Notes under the pieces: generated by a model
What the model was told of the DNA's origin: nothing
Seen by the model: the letters and a program-made list of their open reading frames with translations, nothing else
Databases searched by the model: none
Made by a program: the position numbers and the translations under genes
DNA from: an uncultured Bacteroidales bacterium
GTDB taxonomy: Bacteria > Bacteroidota > Bacteroidia > Bacteroidales > UBA932
Assembly (NCBI GenBank): GCA_900316955.1
Contig: ONEX01000002.1
Coordinates: 230,064-294,063 of the forward strand
Reading direction: 5' to 3'
DNA length: 64,000 nt
In this document: positions 17,808 through 26,718 of the stretch, in pieces
How positions within the stretch are numbered: position 1 is the stretch's first letter
How the letters are laid out: every line of letters begins with the position of its first letter

Positions 17808-18767
17808 TTACAGTTCCCAGGCGAGGGCGGAGGCGCCGAGGATGGCGGCGTCGGATTCCTTGAGCTGGGAGAAGACGAGCTTCACCTTGCCGCGCCAGAG
17901 CGGGATGACGTTCTCGTCCATGGCCTTGCGGATGGGTTCCTCCAGGAACTCGCGAGCGCGGGCGAGGCCGCCGAAGAGGACGATGGCCTCCGGGGCGGAG
18001 AACTCGATGAAGTCAGCGAACTTCTCGCCGAGGATGCGGCCGGTGTACTCGAACACGCGGAGGGCGAGCTTGTCGCCTTCCTTCGCGGCCTCGTACACGT
18101 TCTTGGACTTGATCTTGTCCAGGGAACGCAGGAGCGAGGGTTCGTCGGTCATGTCCAGCCATTCGCGGGCGGTGCGGGCGACGCCGGTGGCGGAGGCGTA
18201 GGTCTCCAGGCAGCCGTCCTTGCCGCAGTTGCAGCGGCGGCCGTTGTGGCGCACGGCGCAGGTGTGGCCGAGCTCGCCGGCGAAGCCGTCGTGGCCGTAC
18301 ACCACCTCACCGTTGATCACGATGCCGGAACCGACGCCGGTGCCGAGGGTGATCATGATGAAGTTCTTCATGCCGCGGGCTGCGCCGTAGGTCATTTCGC
18401 CCATCGCGGCGGCGTTCGCGTCGTTGGTGAGGGAGACGGGGATGCCGTTCATCTGCTCCTGGAGCATCTTCGCGAACGGGATGTTGCCGCCCTGGGCCCA
18501 TACGAGGTTCACGGCGTTCTCGACGACGCCGGTGTAGAAGTTACCGTTCGGGATGCCGACGCCGATGCCGCGGATGCTGCCTTCGGCCTTGGCCTCCACA
18601 ATGATGCGGTTCAGGGCCTCGGCGAGCGCCGTGACGAATTCGTCCGCATTGGTGGTGTTTTCGGAGCTGATGACGGTCTGGGCGACGATGTTGCCGCGGG
18701 CGTCCACGACGCCGCACTTGGCGGTCTGGCCGCCTACGTCGATACCGATGACGAGATCTTGTACCAT
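17808..18767 (-). CDS. ROK-family sugar kinase (glucokinase type)
   Basis: 319-residue cytoplasmic kinase that phosphorylates glucose or a related hexose. The phosphate motif is GIDVGGQTAKCGVVD at 8-22. The ROK zinc site appears as CNCGKDGCLE, preceded by GELGH. No DNA-binding domain is present, so it is an enzyme rather than a ROK repressor. It lies 6 nt after the MFS transporter gene in the same operon, which suggests uptake of a hexose followed by phosphorylation. Confidence 0.9.
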   Translation of the reverse strand: MVQDLVIGIDVGGQTAKCGVVDARGNIVAQTVISSENTTNADEFVTALAEALNRIIVEAKAEGSIRGIGVGIPNGNFYTGVVENAVNLVWAQGGNIPFAKMLQEQMNGIPVSLTNDANAAAMGEMTYGAARGMKNFIMITLGTGVGSGIVINGEVVYGHDGFAGELGHTCAVRHNGRRCNCGKDGCLETYASATGVARTAREWLDMTDEPSLLRSLDKIKSKNVYEAAKEGDKLALRVFEYTGRILGEKFADFIEFSAPEAIVLFGGLARAREFLEEPIRKAMDENVIPLWRGKVKLVFSQLKESDAAILGASALAWEL

Positions 18768-18773
18768 ATTCGA

Positions 18774-20087
18774 TTAGTCTACAGGGATGTCTTTATTCAC
18801 GTTCTTGGAGCCGATGAGGGCGTAGAAGAGCAGGTAGCCGAGCATGGCGACGACGAGCCAGTAGCTGTTCATGTAGCCGGCGCTCTTGGCGATCTGTTCC
18901 TGGATGAACGGCATGATACCGCCACCGACGACCAGCATCATGAAGATACCGGAAGCGGCCTCGGTGTACTTGCCCAGGCCTTCGACGGCGAGGTTGAAGA
19001 TGGCGCCCCACATCACGGAGGTGCAGAGACCGCAGAGGACGAGGAAGAGGCAGCTCAGCGGAACCTGGAACATGGCGAAGCCGTCGGCGACGCTGTAACC
19101 GGGCATGCTCACGGTGACCGTCTTCGGGGTGAAGATGGCGGCGAGGACGAGGACGATGGCGACGGTGCTCACGACGGTCATCTGCGTGCGGGTGGAAACC
19201 TTGCCGGAGATGAGGGTGGAGGAGAAACGGCCCACCATCATGAGGAGCCAGTACACGGCCGCGATGGCGCCGCCGATGGCGGCTCCGTTGACGGCGATGC
19301 CGGCGCCCTTGGCGGAAGCGTCGGCCAGGAAGAAGTTCACCTGGGACGGGATGCCGATCTCGATACCGACATACATGAAGATCGCGACGGCGCCGAGCAC
19401 GAAATGGCGGAAATTCCAGGCGCTGTGCTCATAGACAGTGGTCTTGCGCTCCTTGGCGGGCTCGGGGATGGTCAGGAAGGAGATGATGATGAAGGCGATG
19501 GCGAAGACGGCCATGGCGATGAACAGCAGCGGGGTGACGTCGGCCATGGAGGTCTGCGCGGTCACGGTGCCGATGAGGGCACCCACCAGCAGCGGAGTGA
19601 GGGTGCCGGTCAGGGAGTTCAGGGTACCGCCGATCTGGATGTACTGGTTGCCCTTGTTGCCACCGCCGCCGAGGATGTTCAGCATCGGGTTCACGACGGT
19701 GTTCAGCATGCAGACGCAGAAACCGCAGACAAACGCGCCGAGCAGGTAGATGACGATGGCCCAGTTGAAGTTGGCGCCGAAGAAAGGAACATCCAGGAAG
19801 GAACGGCTGGACAGCCACTGGATGATGACGCCGATGAGGCCGGTGGCGAGGGCGATGAGGGTAGTCTTCTTGTAACCGACCTTCAGCAGCATCTTGCCGG
19901 CGGGAATGCCCATGAACAGATAAGCGGCGAAGTTCATCAGGTTGCCGGCCATGCGGGACCACTCGAACTTGTTGCCCCAGATGGTGCCGAACGGAGCGGC
20001 CATGTTGGTCACGAAGGAGATCATCGCAAAGATGAAGCACATCGTGATGATGGCCACCAGATTGGTGTTTTTCTTGGTTTCAGTCAT
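18774..20087 (-). CDS. Major facilitator superfamily sugar transporter
   Basis: 437-residue membrane protein with about twelve helices. GNKFEWSRMAGNLMNFAAYLF followed by PAGKMLLKVGYKKTTLI resembles the conserved loop between helices 2 and 3 of MFS sugar permeases of Bacteroidetes. The ATG at 20087 gives a short cytoplasmic N terminus (MTETKKNTN). It forms a two-gene operon with the ROK kinase and diverges from a mutarotase gene. The exact sugar is unknown; glucose or another hexose is likely from the neighbours. Confidence 0.85.
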   Translation of the reverse strand: MTETKKNTNLVAIITMCFIFAMISFVTNMAAPFGTIWGNKFEWSRMAGNLMNFAAYLFMGIPAGKMLLKVGYKKTTLIALATGLIGVIIQWLSSRSFLDVPFFGANFNWAIVIYLLGAFVCGFCVCMLNTVVNPMLNILGGGGNKGNQYIQIGGTLNSLTGTLTPLLVGALIGTVTAQTSMADVTPLLFIAMAVFAIAFIIISFLTIPEPAKERKTTVYEHSAWNFRHFVLGAVAIFMYVGIEIGIPSQVNFFLADASAKGAGIAVNGAAIGGAIAAVYWLLMMVGRFSSTLISGKVSTRTQMTVVSTVAIVLVLAAIFTPKTVTVSMPGYSVADGFAMFQVPLSCLFLVLCGLCTSVMWGAIFNLAVEGLGKYTEAASGIFMMLVVGGGIMPFIQEQIAKSAGYMNSYWLVVAMLGYLLFYALIGSKNVNKDIPVD

Positions 20088-20140
20088 GTTGTCTTGTGTT
20101 TTATTGTTAAATAATTATAGTCGGTCGGTTAAAAATCTCT

Positions 20141-20148
20141 CAAATATA
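20141..20148 (-). promoter_or_regulatory. -7 element for the MFS-ROK operon
   Basis: Reads TATATTTG on the minus strand, 53 nt before the ATG. On the other strand a near-match CAACTTTG at 20161-20168 may serve the aldose epimerase gene, so this 117-bp gap holds back-to-back promoters. Confidence 0.5.
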
Positions 20149-20204
20149 GAAATTTTTTTGCAACTTTGTATAGGCTAAGACAACACAACAAAACAATTGT
20201 ACAT

Positions 20205-21347
20205 ATGAAAAAATTACTGATCCTGATCGGTGCAGTCGCGCTTCTCGCAAGCTGTAACCAGAAGAAGGAAGTCGCCCTCACGGCCTCCGGCCTGAACCCC
20301 GAGAATTTCGTCGACACGTTCAACGACGCCCCCACCGCCCTGTATACCCTGACCAATGCCAACGGCATGGAGGTGTGCATCACCAACTTCGGCGGCCGCA
20401 TCGTCTCCATCCTCGTCCCGGACAACCAGGGCCAGATGAAGGACGTCGTCCTGGGCTTCGACAAGGTCTCCGACTATTTCCCGCACAACAACCAGACGGA
20501 CTTCGGCGCCTCCATCGGCCGCTATGCGAACCGCATCAACCAGGGCAAGATCACCCTGGACGGCAAGGAGTACCAGCTCCCGCAGAACAACTTCGGCCAC
20601 TGCCTCCACGGCGGTCCCACCGGCTGGCAGTACCAGGTGTATGAGTGCGTCGAGGCCGATGCCAAGCACGTGAAGCTCCTCCGCGTCTCCCCCGACGGCG
20701 ACAACAACTTCCCGGGCGAGGTGAAGGCCTACGTGACCTACACCCTCACCGACGACAACAAGATCGACATCGCCTACGAGGCCACGACCGACGCCACGAC
20801 CGTCATCAACATGACGAACCACTCCTACTTCAACCTCGCCGGCGACCCGGCGAACCACAGCGTCACCGAGGACATCCTGTACGTGAACTCCTCCGCCTAC
20901 ACCCCGGTGGACGACACCTACATGACCACGGGCGAAATCGCCACCGTGCTGGACACCCCGTTCGACTTCCGCAACCCGCACGCCGTGGGCAAGGACATCG
21001 ACGCCGACAACGAGCAGATCCGCAACGGTAACGGCTACGACCACAACTGGGTCCTGGACACCAAGGGCGACATCACGAAGGTCGCCGTCGAGCTCTGGTG
21101 CCCGACCACCGGCATCGACCTGAAGGTCTATACCGACGAACCCGGCATCCAGATCTACTCCGGCAACTTCCTGGACGGCACCGTCATCGGCAAGAAGGGC
21201 GTCACCTACCTGCAGCGCCGCGGCATCTGCCTCGAGACCCAGAAGTATCCCGACACGCCCAACAAGCCCGAGTGGCCGTCGGCGGTCCTCCGTCCCGGAG
21301 AGACCTACCACAGCCACTGCATCTTCGCTTTCAGCGTGAAGGACTGA
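20205..21347 (+). CDS. galM: Aldose 1-epimerase (mutarotase), lipoprotein
   Basis: Interconverts alpha and beta anomers of sugars before uptake. The 380-residue product has a lipoprotein signal (MKKLLILIGAVALLASC, Cys17), so it is membrane-anchored in the periplasm, as in other Bacteroidetes GalM. Family motifs are NFGGRIVSILVPD, IGRYANRINQGK with its active-site Arg, and HSYFNLAGD with the catalytic His. ATG 20205 is chosen over an upstream TTG. The catalytic acid is expected near the C terminus (RGICLETQKYPD). Confidence 0.93.
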   Translation: MKKLLILIGAVALLASCNQKKEVALTASGLNPENFVDTFNDAPTALYTLTNANGMEVCITNFGGRIVSILVPDNQGQMKDVVLGFDKVSDYFPHNNQTDFGASIGRYANRINQGKITLDGKEYQLPQNNFGHCLHGGPTGWQYQVYECVEADAKHVKLLRVSPDGDNNFPGEVKAYVTYTLTDDNKIDIAYEATTDATTVINMTNHSYFNLAGDPANHSVTEDILYVNSSAYTPVDDTYMTTGEIATVLDTPFDFRNPHAVGKDIDADNEQIRNGNGYDHNWVLDTKGDITKVAVELWCPTTGIDLKVYTDEPGIQIYSGNFLDGTVIGKKGVTYLQRRGICLETQKYPDTPNKPEWPSAVLRPGETYHSHCIFAFSVKD

Positions 21348-21424
21348 TCGTCCACGGTACGATCCCGGAGACCTGCTGGGGACTCTTCCGCAAGACGATA
21401 ATAATCAATAAGTTACAAATTGGC

Positions 21425-21472
21425 ATTCCGCAGACCTCCCCAATAAACCGGGGGTCTGCGGAATCGCTTTTT
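21425..21472 (+). terminator. Intrinsic terminator after galM
   Basis: Arms ATTCCGCAGACC and GGTCTGCGGAAT extended by a C/G run, closed by a short loop (21425-21464), followed by a five-T run. Confidence 0.85.
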
Positions 21473-21546
21473 GTAATTGCCTTGTAATCAGAATTATACA
21501 TATGCGAATTCAGCCGACCCCAGGGAAGAGGTTGACTTATTTTTCG

Positions 21547-21554
21547 TATCTTTG
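21547..21554 (+). promoter_or_regulatory. -7 element directly before the DUF6377 regulator gene
   Basis: TATCTTTG ends only 6 nt before the ATG at 21561, so the mRNA should have almost no 5' leader. Confidence 0.5.
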
Positions 21555-21560
21555 TATGTT

Positions 21561-23186
21561 ATGACACGGAAACTAGTGACCTGGGCCCTGATGCTGGGCC
21601 TGTCGACCATACTATCGGCGAAGGAGCCGACGCGGCAGCTCCTGCGGGAGCTGGACGCGGCCCTGGCGAACGCCGCCACCTACGAAGGCTATTTCCAGCA
21701 GCGGACGGACGTGCTCCGGCAGATGCTCGCGGGGAAGAACACCCCCGAGCAGGAGTACGAGATCCGGAAGAAGCTCGCGTCCGAATTCACGGCCTACAGC
21801 CTGGACTCCACCGTCGTGCAGCTGGGCCGGAACCGGGCGCTGGCGCGGCAGCTGGGCGACGCCTACCGCCAGGCGGAGACGGATTTCGCCCTGGCGCGGG
21901 AATACGCCCTGGCGGGCTACCATTCCGACGCGCTGGACATCCTGTCCGGCTACCGGCTGGAAGCGATTCCGCCGGGGCTGGAATATACGTTCTTCGAGGT
22001 TTCCTGCTACCTGTACGGGGAACTCGCCGCCTATTCGTCCAACAACGCCCAGTATTGGCAGAAAAAGGACATGTACCGCGTGTCCATGCTTCCATTCCTG
22101 GAGGAAGGGACCTATGAGTGGTACGACCTGCAGCGGGTCCAGGCGGAATCCGACCGGGACAAGGAAAAGGCCCTGGAATACGCCCTGAAGGCCCTGGAAG
22201 TGACCGAGCCCAATTCCCGCCAGTATGCCCGCGCCGCGTTTTTCGTGTCTGTCTATCAGCAGGACCCCGACGACGAGATCGCCTGGCTGGCCCGCTCCGC
22301 CATCGCCGACGTGCTGTGCGCCAACAAGGACTACGCCTCGCTGAACACCCTCGCCGAGCGGCTGTACCGGCAGGGGGACATCGACCGCGCCTTCAAGTAT
22401 GCGGCGGACCACGGCATGCCCGACGCCCTGTTCTTCGGCGGCAAGCTCCGTCCCTGGCAGATCGCCCAGTTCTTCCCGTCCCTGGAGCAGGCCTACGCCG
22501 CCAAGAACGCGCGGCACACGCGGCAGATGTGGCTGCTCATCGGCCTGGCCGGGCTCCTGCTCCTCGCCCTCGCCGGCCTCCTGTTCTACCTGTCCCGCCG
22601 CCAGCGCGTCCTGGTCCGCACCCGGAAGGCGCTGGAGGAGGAGAAGGCCCGCGTGGACCGTCGCAACCAGACGCTCCAGGACGTGAACGAGCGGCTCCAA
22701 GCCCTGAACAACGAACTGCAGGAGTCCAGCAAGGTCCGCCAGGAGTACATCGCCCTGTACCTGCAGAACCTGTCGGAGAACATCTCCACGTCCCGGCAGT
22801 ACAAGAACCACGTGCTCAAGTACATCCGCCGCGGAAACGACAAGTATCTGATCGAGGAGATCGAGGCCCTGCCGCCCATCGAGGACGACATCCGGGAGTT
22901 CTACCAGATGTTCGACCGCACCTTCATCAACCTCTATCCCGACTTCGTGGACGAGTTCAACGCCCTCCTCGCGGACGGCGAGGCCATCGTCCCCAAGGGC
23001 GACGACATCCTCACGCCGGAGCTCCGCGTCTTCGCCCTCATCAAGCTGGGCATCACGGAATCCTCCAAGATCGCCGCGCTGCTCCACTACTCGGCCAACA
23101 CGGTGTACAACTACCGGGCGAAGATCAAAAATAAAGCCCGCGGAGACCGCGAGCTTTTCGAAGACGCCGTTCAGGCGATCGAGTAG
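21561..23186 (+). CDS. Membrane-bound transcriptional regulator, DUF6377 type
   Basis: 541-residue protein with a signal peptide (MTRKLVTWALMLGLSTILSA) and an all-helical periplasmic region of TPR-like pairs (about 25-310). One transmembrane helix follows at about 323-346, then a coiled coil (about 350-400) and a C-terminal LuxR-like helix-turn-helix at about 485-525 (TPELRVFALIKLGITESSKI, then LLHYSANTVYNYRAKI). In Bacteroidetes such proteins sit next to SusCD loci, and this one converges on one. The likely job is to sense a periplasmic signal and act on DNA from the membrane. ATG 21561 is preferred over an upstream TTG because it starts a proper signal peptide. The regulatory target is inferred. 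Confidence 0.8.
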   Translation: MTRKLVTWALMLGLSTILSAKEPTRQLLRELDAALANAATYEGYFQQRTDVLRQMLAGKNTPEQEYEIRKKLASEFTAYSLDSTVVQLGRNRALARQLGDAYRQAETDFALAREYALAGYHSDALDILSGYRLEAIPPGLEYTFFEVSCYLYGELAAYSSNNAQYWQKKDMYRVSMLPFLEEGTYEWYDLQRVQAESDRDKEKALEYALKALEVTEPNSRQYARAAFFVSVYQQDPDDEIAWLARSAIADVLCANKDYASLNTLAERLYRQGDIDRAFKYAADHGMPDALFFGGKLRPWQIAQFFPSLEQAYAAKNARHTRQMWLLIGLAGLLLLALAGLLFYLSRRQRVLVRTRKALEEEKARVDRRNQTLQDVNERLQALNNELQESSKVRQEYIALYLQNLSENISTSRQYKNHVLKYIRRGNDKYLIEEIEALPPIEDDIREFYQMFDRTFINLYPDFVDEFNALLADGEAIVPKGDDILTPELRVFALIKLGITESSKIAALLHYSANTVYNYRAKIKNKARGDRELFEDAVQAIE

Positions 23187-23210
23187 ATTCCGGGTCAAGC
23201 CCGGAATGAC
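23184..23210. repeat. Palindromic repeat, family A, overlapping a stop codon
   Basis: TAG followed by arms ATTCCGGG and CCCGGAAT around TCAAG, ending in GAC. The TAG is the stop codon of the DUF6377 gene. Similar copies lie at 31427-31561, 39923-39949 and 51461-51488. Confidence 0.85.
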
Positions 23211-23215
23211 GGGGA

Positions 23216-25207
23216 CTAGAGCTTCTCGAAGGTGATCTTCTCCTTGCCGGCGGTGATGGCGTTGCCGTCGATGGTGCAGCCGGTGAAGTCCACAGTCATC
23301 CGGTAGGTGGCGCCTTCCTCGAGGGTGCCGACGAGGTTCAGGTTGCCGTCGCTCCCCTGGCTCATGTGCTCGGCGGCGTTGCCGTCGATGACGATCTCCT
23401 TGGAGCTCTCGCCGCCCCAGCCGTCCTGGAAGAAGAACTTGAAGTTGGCGTAGTCGATCCGCCAGCGGCCGCCGATGGTGCTGTCTTTCTCACCCACGGC
23501 CTTGCCGGTCATCTGGAAGACGCCCTCGGAGACCTGCGCGAGCTGGTAGCCACCGGCGCCCGGCCAGCCCACCTGGCCGCCATCCATCATGTAGGGGGCG
23601 ATGCCCCAGCCCTGCACGTACAGGCCGCCCTCGGCGAGGTTCGCCCGGGCGCCGGCGCCGTTCACGCGGTAGGCGCGGCCCACCTTGATCCCCTTGTCCA
23701 GGGTCACGACGTAGTCGCCGTCCACGGCGTTCCACTTGCCACCGGCCACGAAGTCCGGATCGAACCACCAGGAAGCGAGGTCGTCGATGCCCTTCACGGA
23801 GAGGGCGTCGCCCTTCTTCAGGGACACCTGGCCGGCGTACTCGTTGGCGCTCAGCATCTCGAGCTCGACCCCGTTGACGGTGATCTTGTCGGACTCGACC
23901 TCCTGCTGGCCCACCTTCTCGACCTTGAGCACGGCCGCGGAAACGCCGCCGGTCAGGTCCAGGGTGAAGCGGTAGATGCCGCCCATCTCGATGGACTGGC
24001 CCTCCAGCAGGTGGATGTTGCCGTCGGACTCGCCCGCATAGGCGAGGTCGCTCACCACGGAAGCGTAGGAGCCGCCGCCGAACTCGCCGCCCCAGCCCTT
24101 CTGGTGGAACAGCTTGACATTCAGGTTGGTGCCGGTCTTCAGCGAGGTGCCGCCCACGAAGGTGATCTGGTGGATATTCGGTTCCACCTCGGCGAGGCAC
24201 AGGCCCAGGCCCGTGTTCCAGGAAGCGGAGAAAATGCCCGGCTTGCCGTAACCGTCGCCGATCAGCCACACGGCGTTGCCGTTGGTGAGGGTCGCATACG
24301 CATCGGCGGAAATCATCTTCTCCACGAGGAAGAACTTGTTGCCCATCTGGATGGTGACCTTGTACAGGCCGTCCACCGCGTTGAACTTGAAGTCCTCGGT
24401 GAACCAGTCCGGATCCAGGGTGAAGTCGTCGAAGCCGGGCGCGTAGCCCTCGATGACGATCGCCTCGCCCTTGCGCAGGTTCACGACCGCGGCATAGTTC
24501 TGCTTGTCGATCATCACGGCCTCGGTGCCGTTCACCGTGAGTTTCACGAACGGAGCGGCCTCCCAGGTGCGGGTGTTGAAGGAAATCTCGTAGTTGCCCG
24601 CGACGCCGTTGGAGAACGGGATGGGCGTGGTGCCCCCGAGGTCGACGCCCGTGGCGCCATAACCGAAGGAGAACTTGCGGCCGGCGGCGTCGAAGGGAGC
24701 CGTCTCGATGAACGCATCGACGGAGGCGTCGAAATCACCGCTCACCGCGTAGGTGAACTCGCCGGTCTTCTCCATCCGGTACTCGCCGCCCACGACGGGC
24801 TTGAGCAGCAGATACTCGAACTCCGGACGGGTGACATGCACGTCCTTCTCCTCGGTGGTGACCCCGAACTGGATGTTCTGGGACGTGAACACGGCCGTGG
24901 CGACGCCGTCGGGAATGTCCTTGTAGAACGGGACGAGCAGGCGGCCCGCATAGGTGCCGTTCGTCTTCGTGCGGATCGTGGTGTCCGCCACGACCGTATC
25001 GTCGAACTTGAGCTGGACTTTCAGCGTGGACAGGGCGATCGGGTCCTGCAGGTCCACGGAGAAGAGGAAGTCGGACCCCATCAGGGTGGCCGCGTCGCAG
25101 GTGATCGTCTGCTGCGGGCCCTTGTCAGTGGTGAGGAACGCCGGTTCCTTGGGCTGGCAGGCCGCGAGGGCCGCGGCCGCCATCATCATATAGAGATACT
25201 TTTTCAT
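23216..25207 (-). CDS. Surface glycan-binding lipoprotein (SusE/F-position, DUF5125/DUF5121-like)
   Basis: 663-residue lipoprotein (signal MKKYLYMMMAAAALAAC). An N-terminal Ig-like domain is followed by repeated beta domains. WLIGDGYGKPGIF and a later YVQGWGIAPYMMDGG, each followed by FHQKGWGGEFGGG- or FFQDGWGGESSKE-like stretches, show two related aromatic-rich modules. Such multi-domain proteins occupy the SusE/F place in xylan loci and hold the polysaccharide at the cell surface. It is the last gene of the susC-susD-GH30 operon, 7 nt after GH30. ATG 25207 is used; the longer frame begins with TTG inside the previous gene. The glycan specificity is not shown. Confidence 0.75.
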   Translation of the reverse strand: MKKYLYMMMAAAALAACQPKEPAFLTTDKGPQQTITCDAATLMGSDFLFSVDLQDPIALSTLKVQLKFDDTVVADTTIRTKTNGTYAGRLLVPFYKDIPDGVATAVFTSQNIQFGVTTEEKDVHVTRPEFEYLLLKPVVGGEYRMEKTGEFTYAVSGDFDASVDAFIETAPFDAAGRKFSFGYGATGVDLGGTTPIPFSNGVAGNYEISFNTRTWEAAPFVKLTVNGTEAVMIDKQNYAAVVNLRKGEAIVIEGYAPGFDDFTLDPDWFTEDFKFNAVDGLYKVTIQMGNKFFLVEKMISADAYATLTNGNAVWLIGDGYGKPGIFSASWNTGLGLCLAEVEPNIHQITFVGGTSLKTGTNLNVKLFHQKGWGGEFGGGSYASVVSDLAYAGESDGNIHLLEGQSIEMGGIYRFTLDLTGGVSAAVLKVEKVGQQEVESDKITVNGVELEMLSANEYAGQVSLKKGDALSVKGIDDLASWWFDPDFVAGGKWNAVDGDYVVTLDKGIKVGRAYRVNGAGARANLAEGGLYVQGWGIAPYMMDGGQVGWPGAGGYQLAQVSEGVFQMTGKAVGEKDSTIGGRWRIDYANFKFFFQDGWGGESSKEIVIDGNAAEHMSQGSDGNLNLVGTLEEGATYRMTVDFTGCTIDGNAITAGKEKITFEKL

Positions 25208-25214
25208 ATTGCGC

Positions 25215-26714
25215 TTAATCTTTCCAAGTAGCTGAAACAACGGACTTTGCAGGTACCGTAATGGGAACCGAATGGGCGTCGGTCGCGAACACGAACTGTT
25301 CGGGATTCGAGCCCTCGTTCAGGAAGAGGACTCCGTAGGAGTTGTCCGGATTGCGGAACGCGAGGTAGGTCACTTTCGCAGCCGTCCGTCCCGTCGTGCC
25401 GATCCGCACCGCGCCGGGCTTGACGACCACGGACGGGTGGATGACGTCGTACCAGTGGGACTTGCGGTCCACGGACTTGAGGGCGTAGGATTTCGGGTCG
25501 ATGGACACGGCGCCGTAGCAGGTGCTGCAGCCGCCCGGACGGTAGGGTTTGCCGTCATTGTCCAGCATCATGTTCCACAGGGTCACGCCCTTGCCGTAGC
25601 GCTTCAGGGTGCCCAGCACGATCTCGCGGAAATCCTCCTGGAACTGGGCGCCGAAGCCCTGTCCGTAATTCCAGGTGCCGATGGACGCTTCCGTGAACCA
25701 GATGCCCTTCTCGGGGGCCGCCTGGTGGATCTTGTCCAGCTCGGTGACACGGCCGCCGTAGTTGTGCCAGGCGGAGCCGGCCGCATACTTCGCGGCGGCC
25801 GCGTCGGCATAGATGTTCAGCGGGTAGTTCCGCTGGTCGGCCTTGTCGTCGTAGTTGTAGTTGTGGTCGAAAAGCATGATCTCCGTCTTCAGGCCGGCCT
25901 TCTCGAAAGCCGGGCCGATGACCTTCAGGAAATCGCGCTGGTCTTCCCAGGGCATGTACAGGGACATCGAGTTGCCGATGTTCAGGGGCTCGTTCTGGAG
26001 CGTGACGCCCAGCACTTTATACCCCCTCTTCTGCATCTCCTGGATCCACTTCACGAAATAGTCGGCATAGTCGGCGTAGTATTTCGGGTTCAGGCGGCCG
26101 GAGGTCCAGCTGTTGAACGGGTTGCCGTTCCCCTGGAGATCCATCTTCATCCAGCGCGGGCAGCTCCACGGGGAGCCGATGATCTGCACGTTGGGATTGA
26201 TCTTGTAGATCTCGTCCAGGATCGGGAACAGGAACGTCTTCTCGCTCTCGTGGACGGCGAAGTTCGCCATCCCCTCCTTGTCGCACCAGGTGTACTCGTT
26301 CATCGAGAAGTCCGAGCCGCCGATGCAGACGCGGATCAGCGAAGAGCCGGCGCCGGCGGTGGTGCTGAACAGTTCGGTGAGGAGCTTCGTACGGTCCTCC
26401 TGGCTCATTTTCAGGAGGTTATAGCAGGATGCCTGGGTGATGGCGAGGCCGAAGCCGTCCACCGTCTGGAACGTCTCGTCCGTGAAGCGGACGACGTTCG
26501 GCGACATCGTGGCCGCCTTGCCGAAGGCCACGCCGGACTTCTCGAAGTCGCGGGTCTTGTCGAAGGTCGTGGTCCACAGGGTGGCGTCATAGACCTCCAC
26601 CGGGGGTTCCGGTTTCGGGTCCGGTTCCGTCGACGGCACGGGGTCCTTGCCCCCGCAGGCGCAGGAGCACAGGGCGAACAGGCCGATGAGCGTATATAAG
26701 GATACCTTCTTCAT
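25215..26714 (-). CDS. GH30 family glycosidase, lipoprotein
   Basis: 499-residue lipoprotein (signal MKKVSLYTLIGLFALCSCAC) with a TIM barrel plus side beta-domain. The acid/base is Glu242 in LQNEPLN and the nucleophile is Glu342 in WFTEAS. The N-terminal VDGFGLAITQASC and SPWSCPRWMK are typical of GH30 subfamilies close to glucosylceramidase, beta-glucosidase/xylosidase and beta-1,6-glucanase. It is not clearly the glucuronoxylanase subfamily 8. Within a susCD operon it should act on the same imported glycan; a xylan-related activity is a guess. Gaps of 4 and 7 nt tie it to susD and the binding protein. Confidence 0.87.
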   Translation of the reverse strand: MKKVSLYTLIGLFALCSCACGGKDPVPSTEPDPKPEPPVEVYDATLWTTTFDKTRDFEKSGVAFGKAATMSPNVVRFTDETFQTVDGFGLAITQASCYNLLKMSQEDRTKLLTELFSTTAGAGSSLIRVCIGGSDFSMNEYTWCDKEGMANFAVHESEKTFLFPILDEIYKINPNVQIIGSPWSCPRWMKMDLQGNGNPFNSWTSGRLNPKYYADYADYFVKWIQEMQKRGYKVLGVTLQNEPLNIGNSMSLYMPWEDQRDFLKVIGPAFEKAGLKTEIMLFDHNYNYDDKADQRNYPLNIYADAAAAKYAAGSAWHNYGGRVTELDKIHQAAPEKGIWFTEASIGTWNYGQGFGAQFQEDFREIVLGTLKRYGKGVTLWNMMLDNDGKPYRPGGCSTCYGAVSIDPKSYALKSVDRKSHWYDVIHPSVVVKPGAVRIGTTGRTAAKVTYLAFRNPDNSYGVLFLNEGSNPEQFVFATDAHSVPITVPAKSVVSATWKD

Positions 26715-26718
26715 AGCA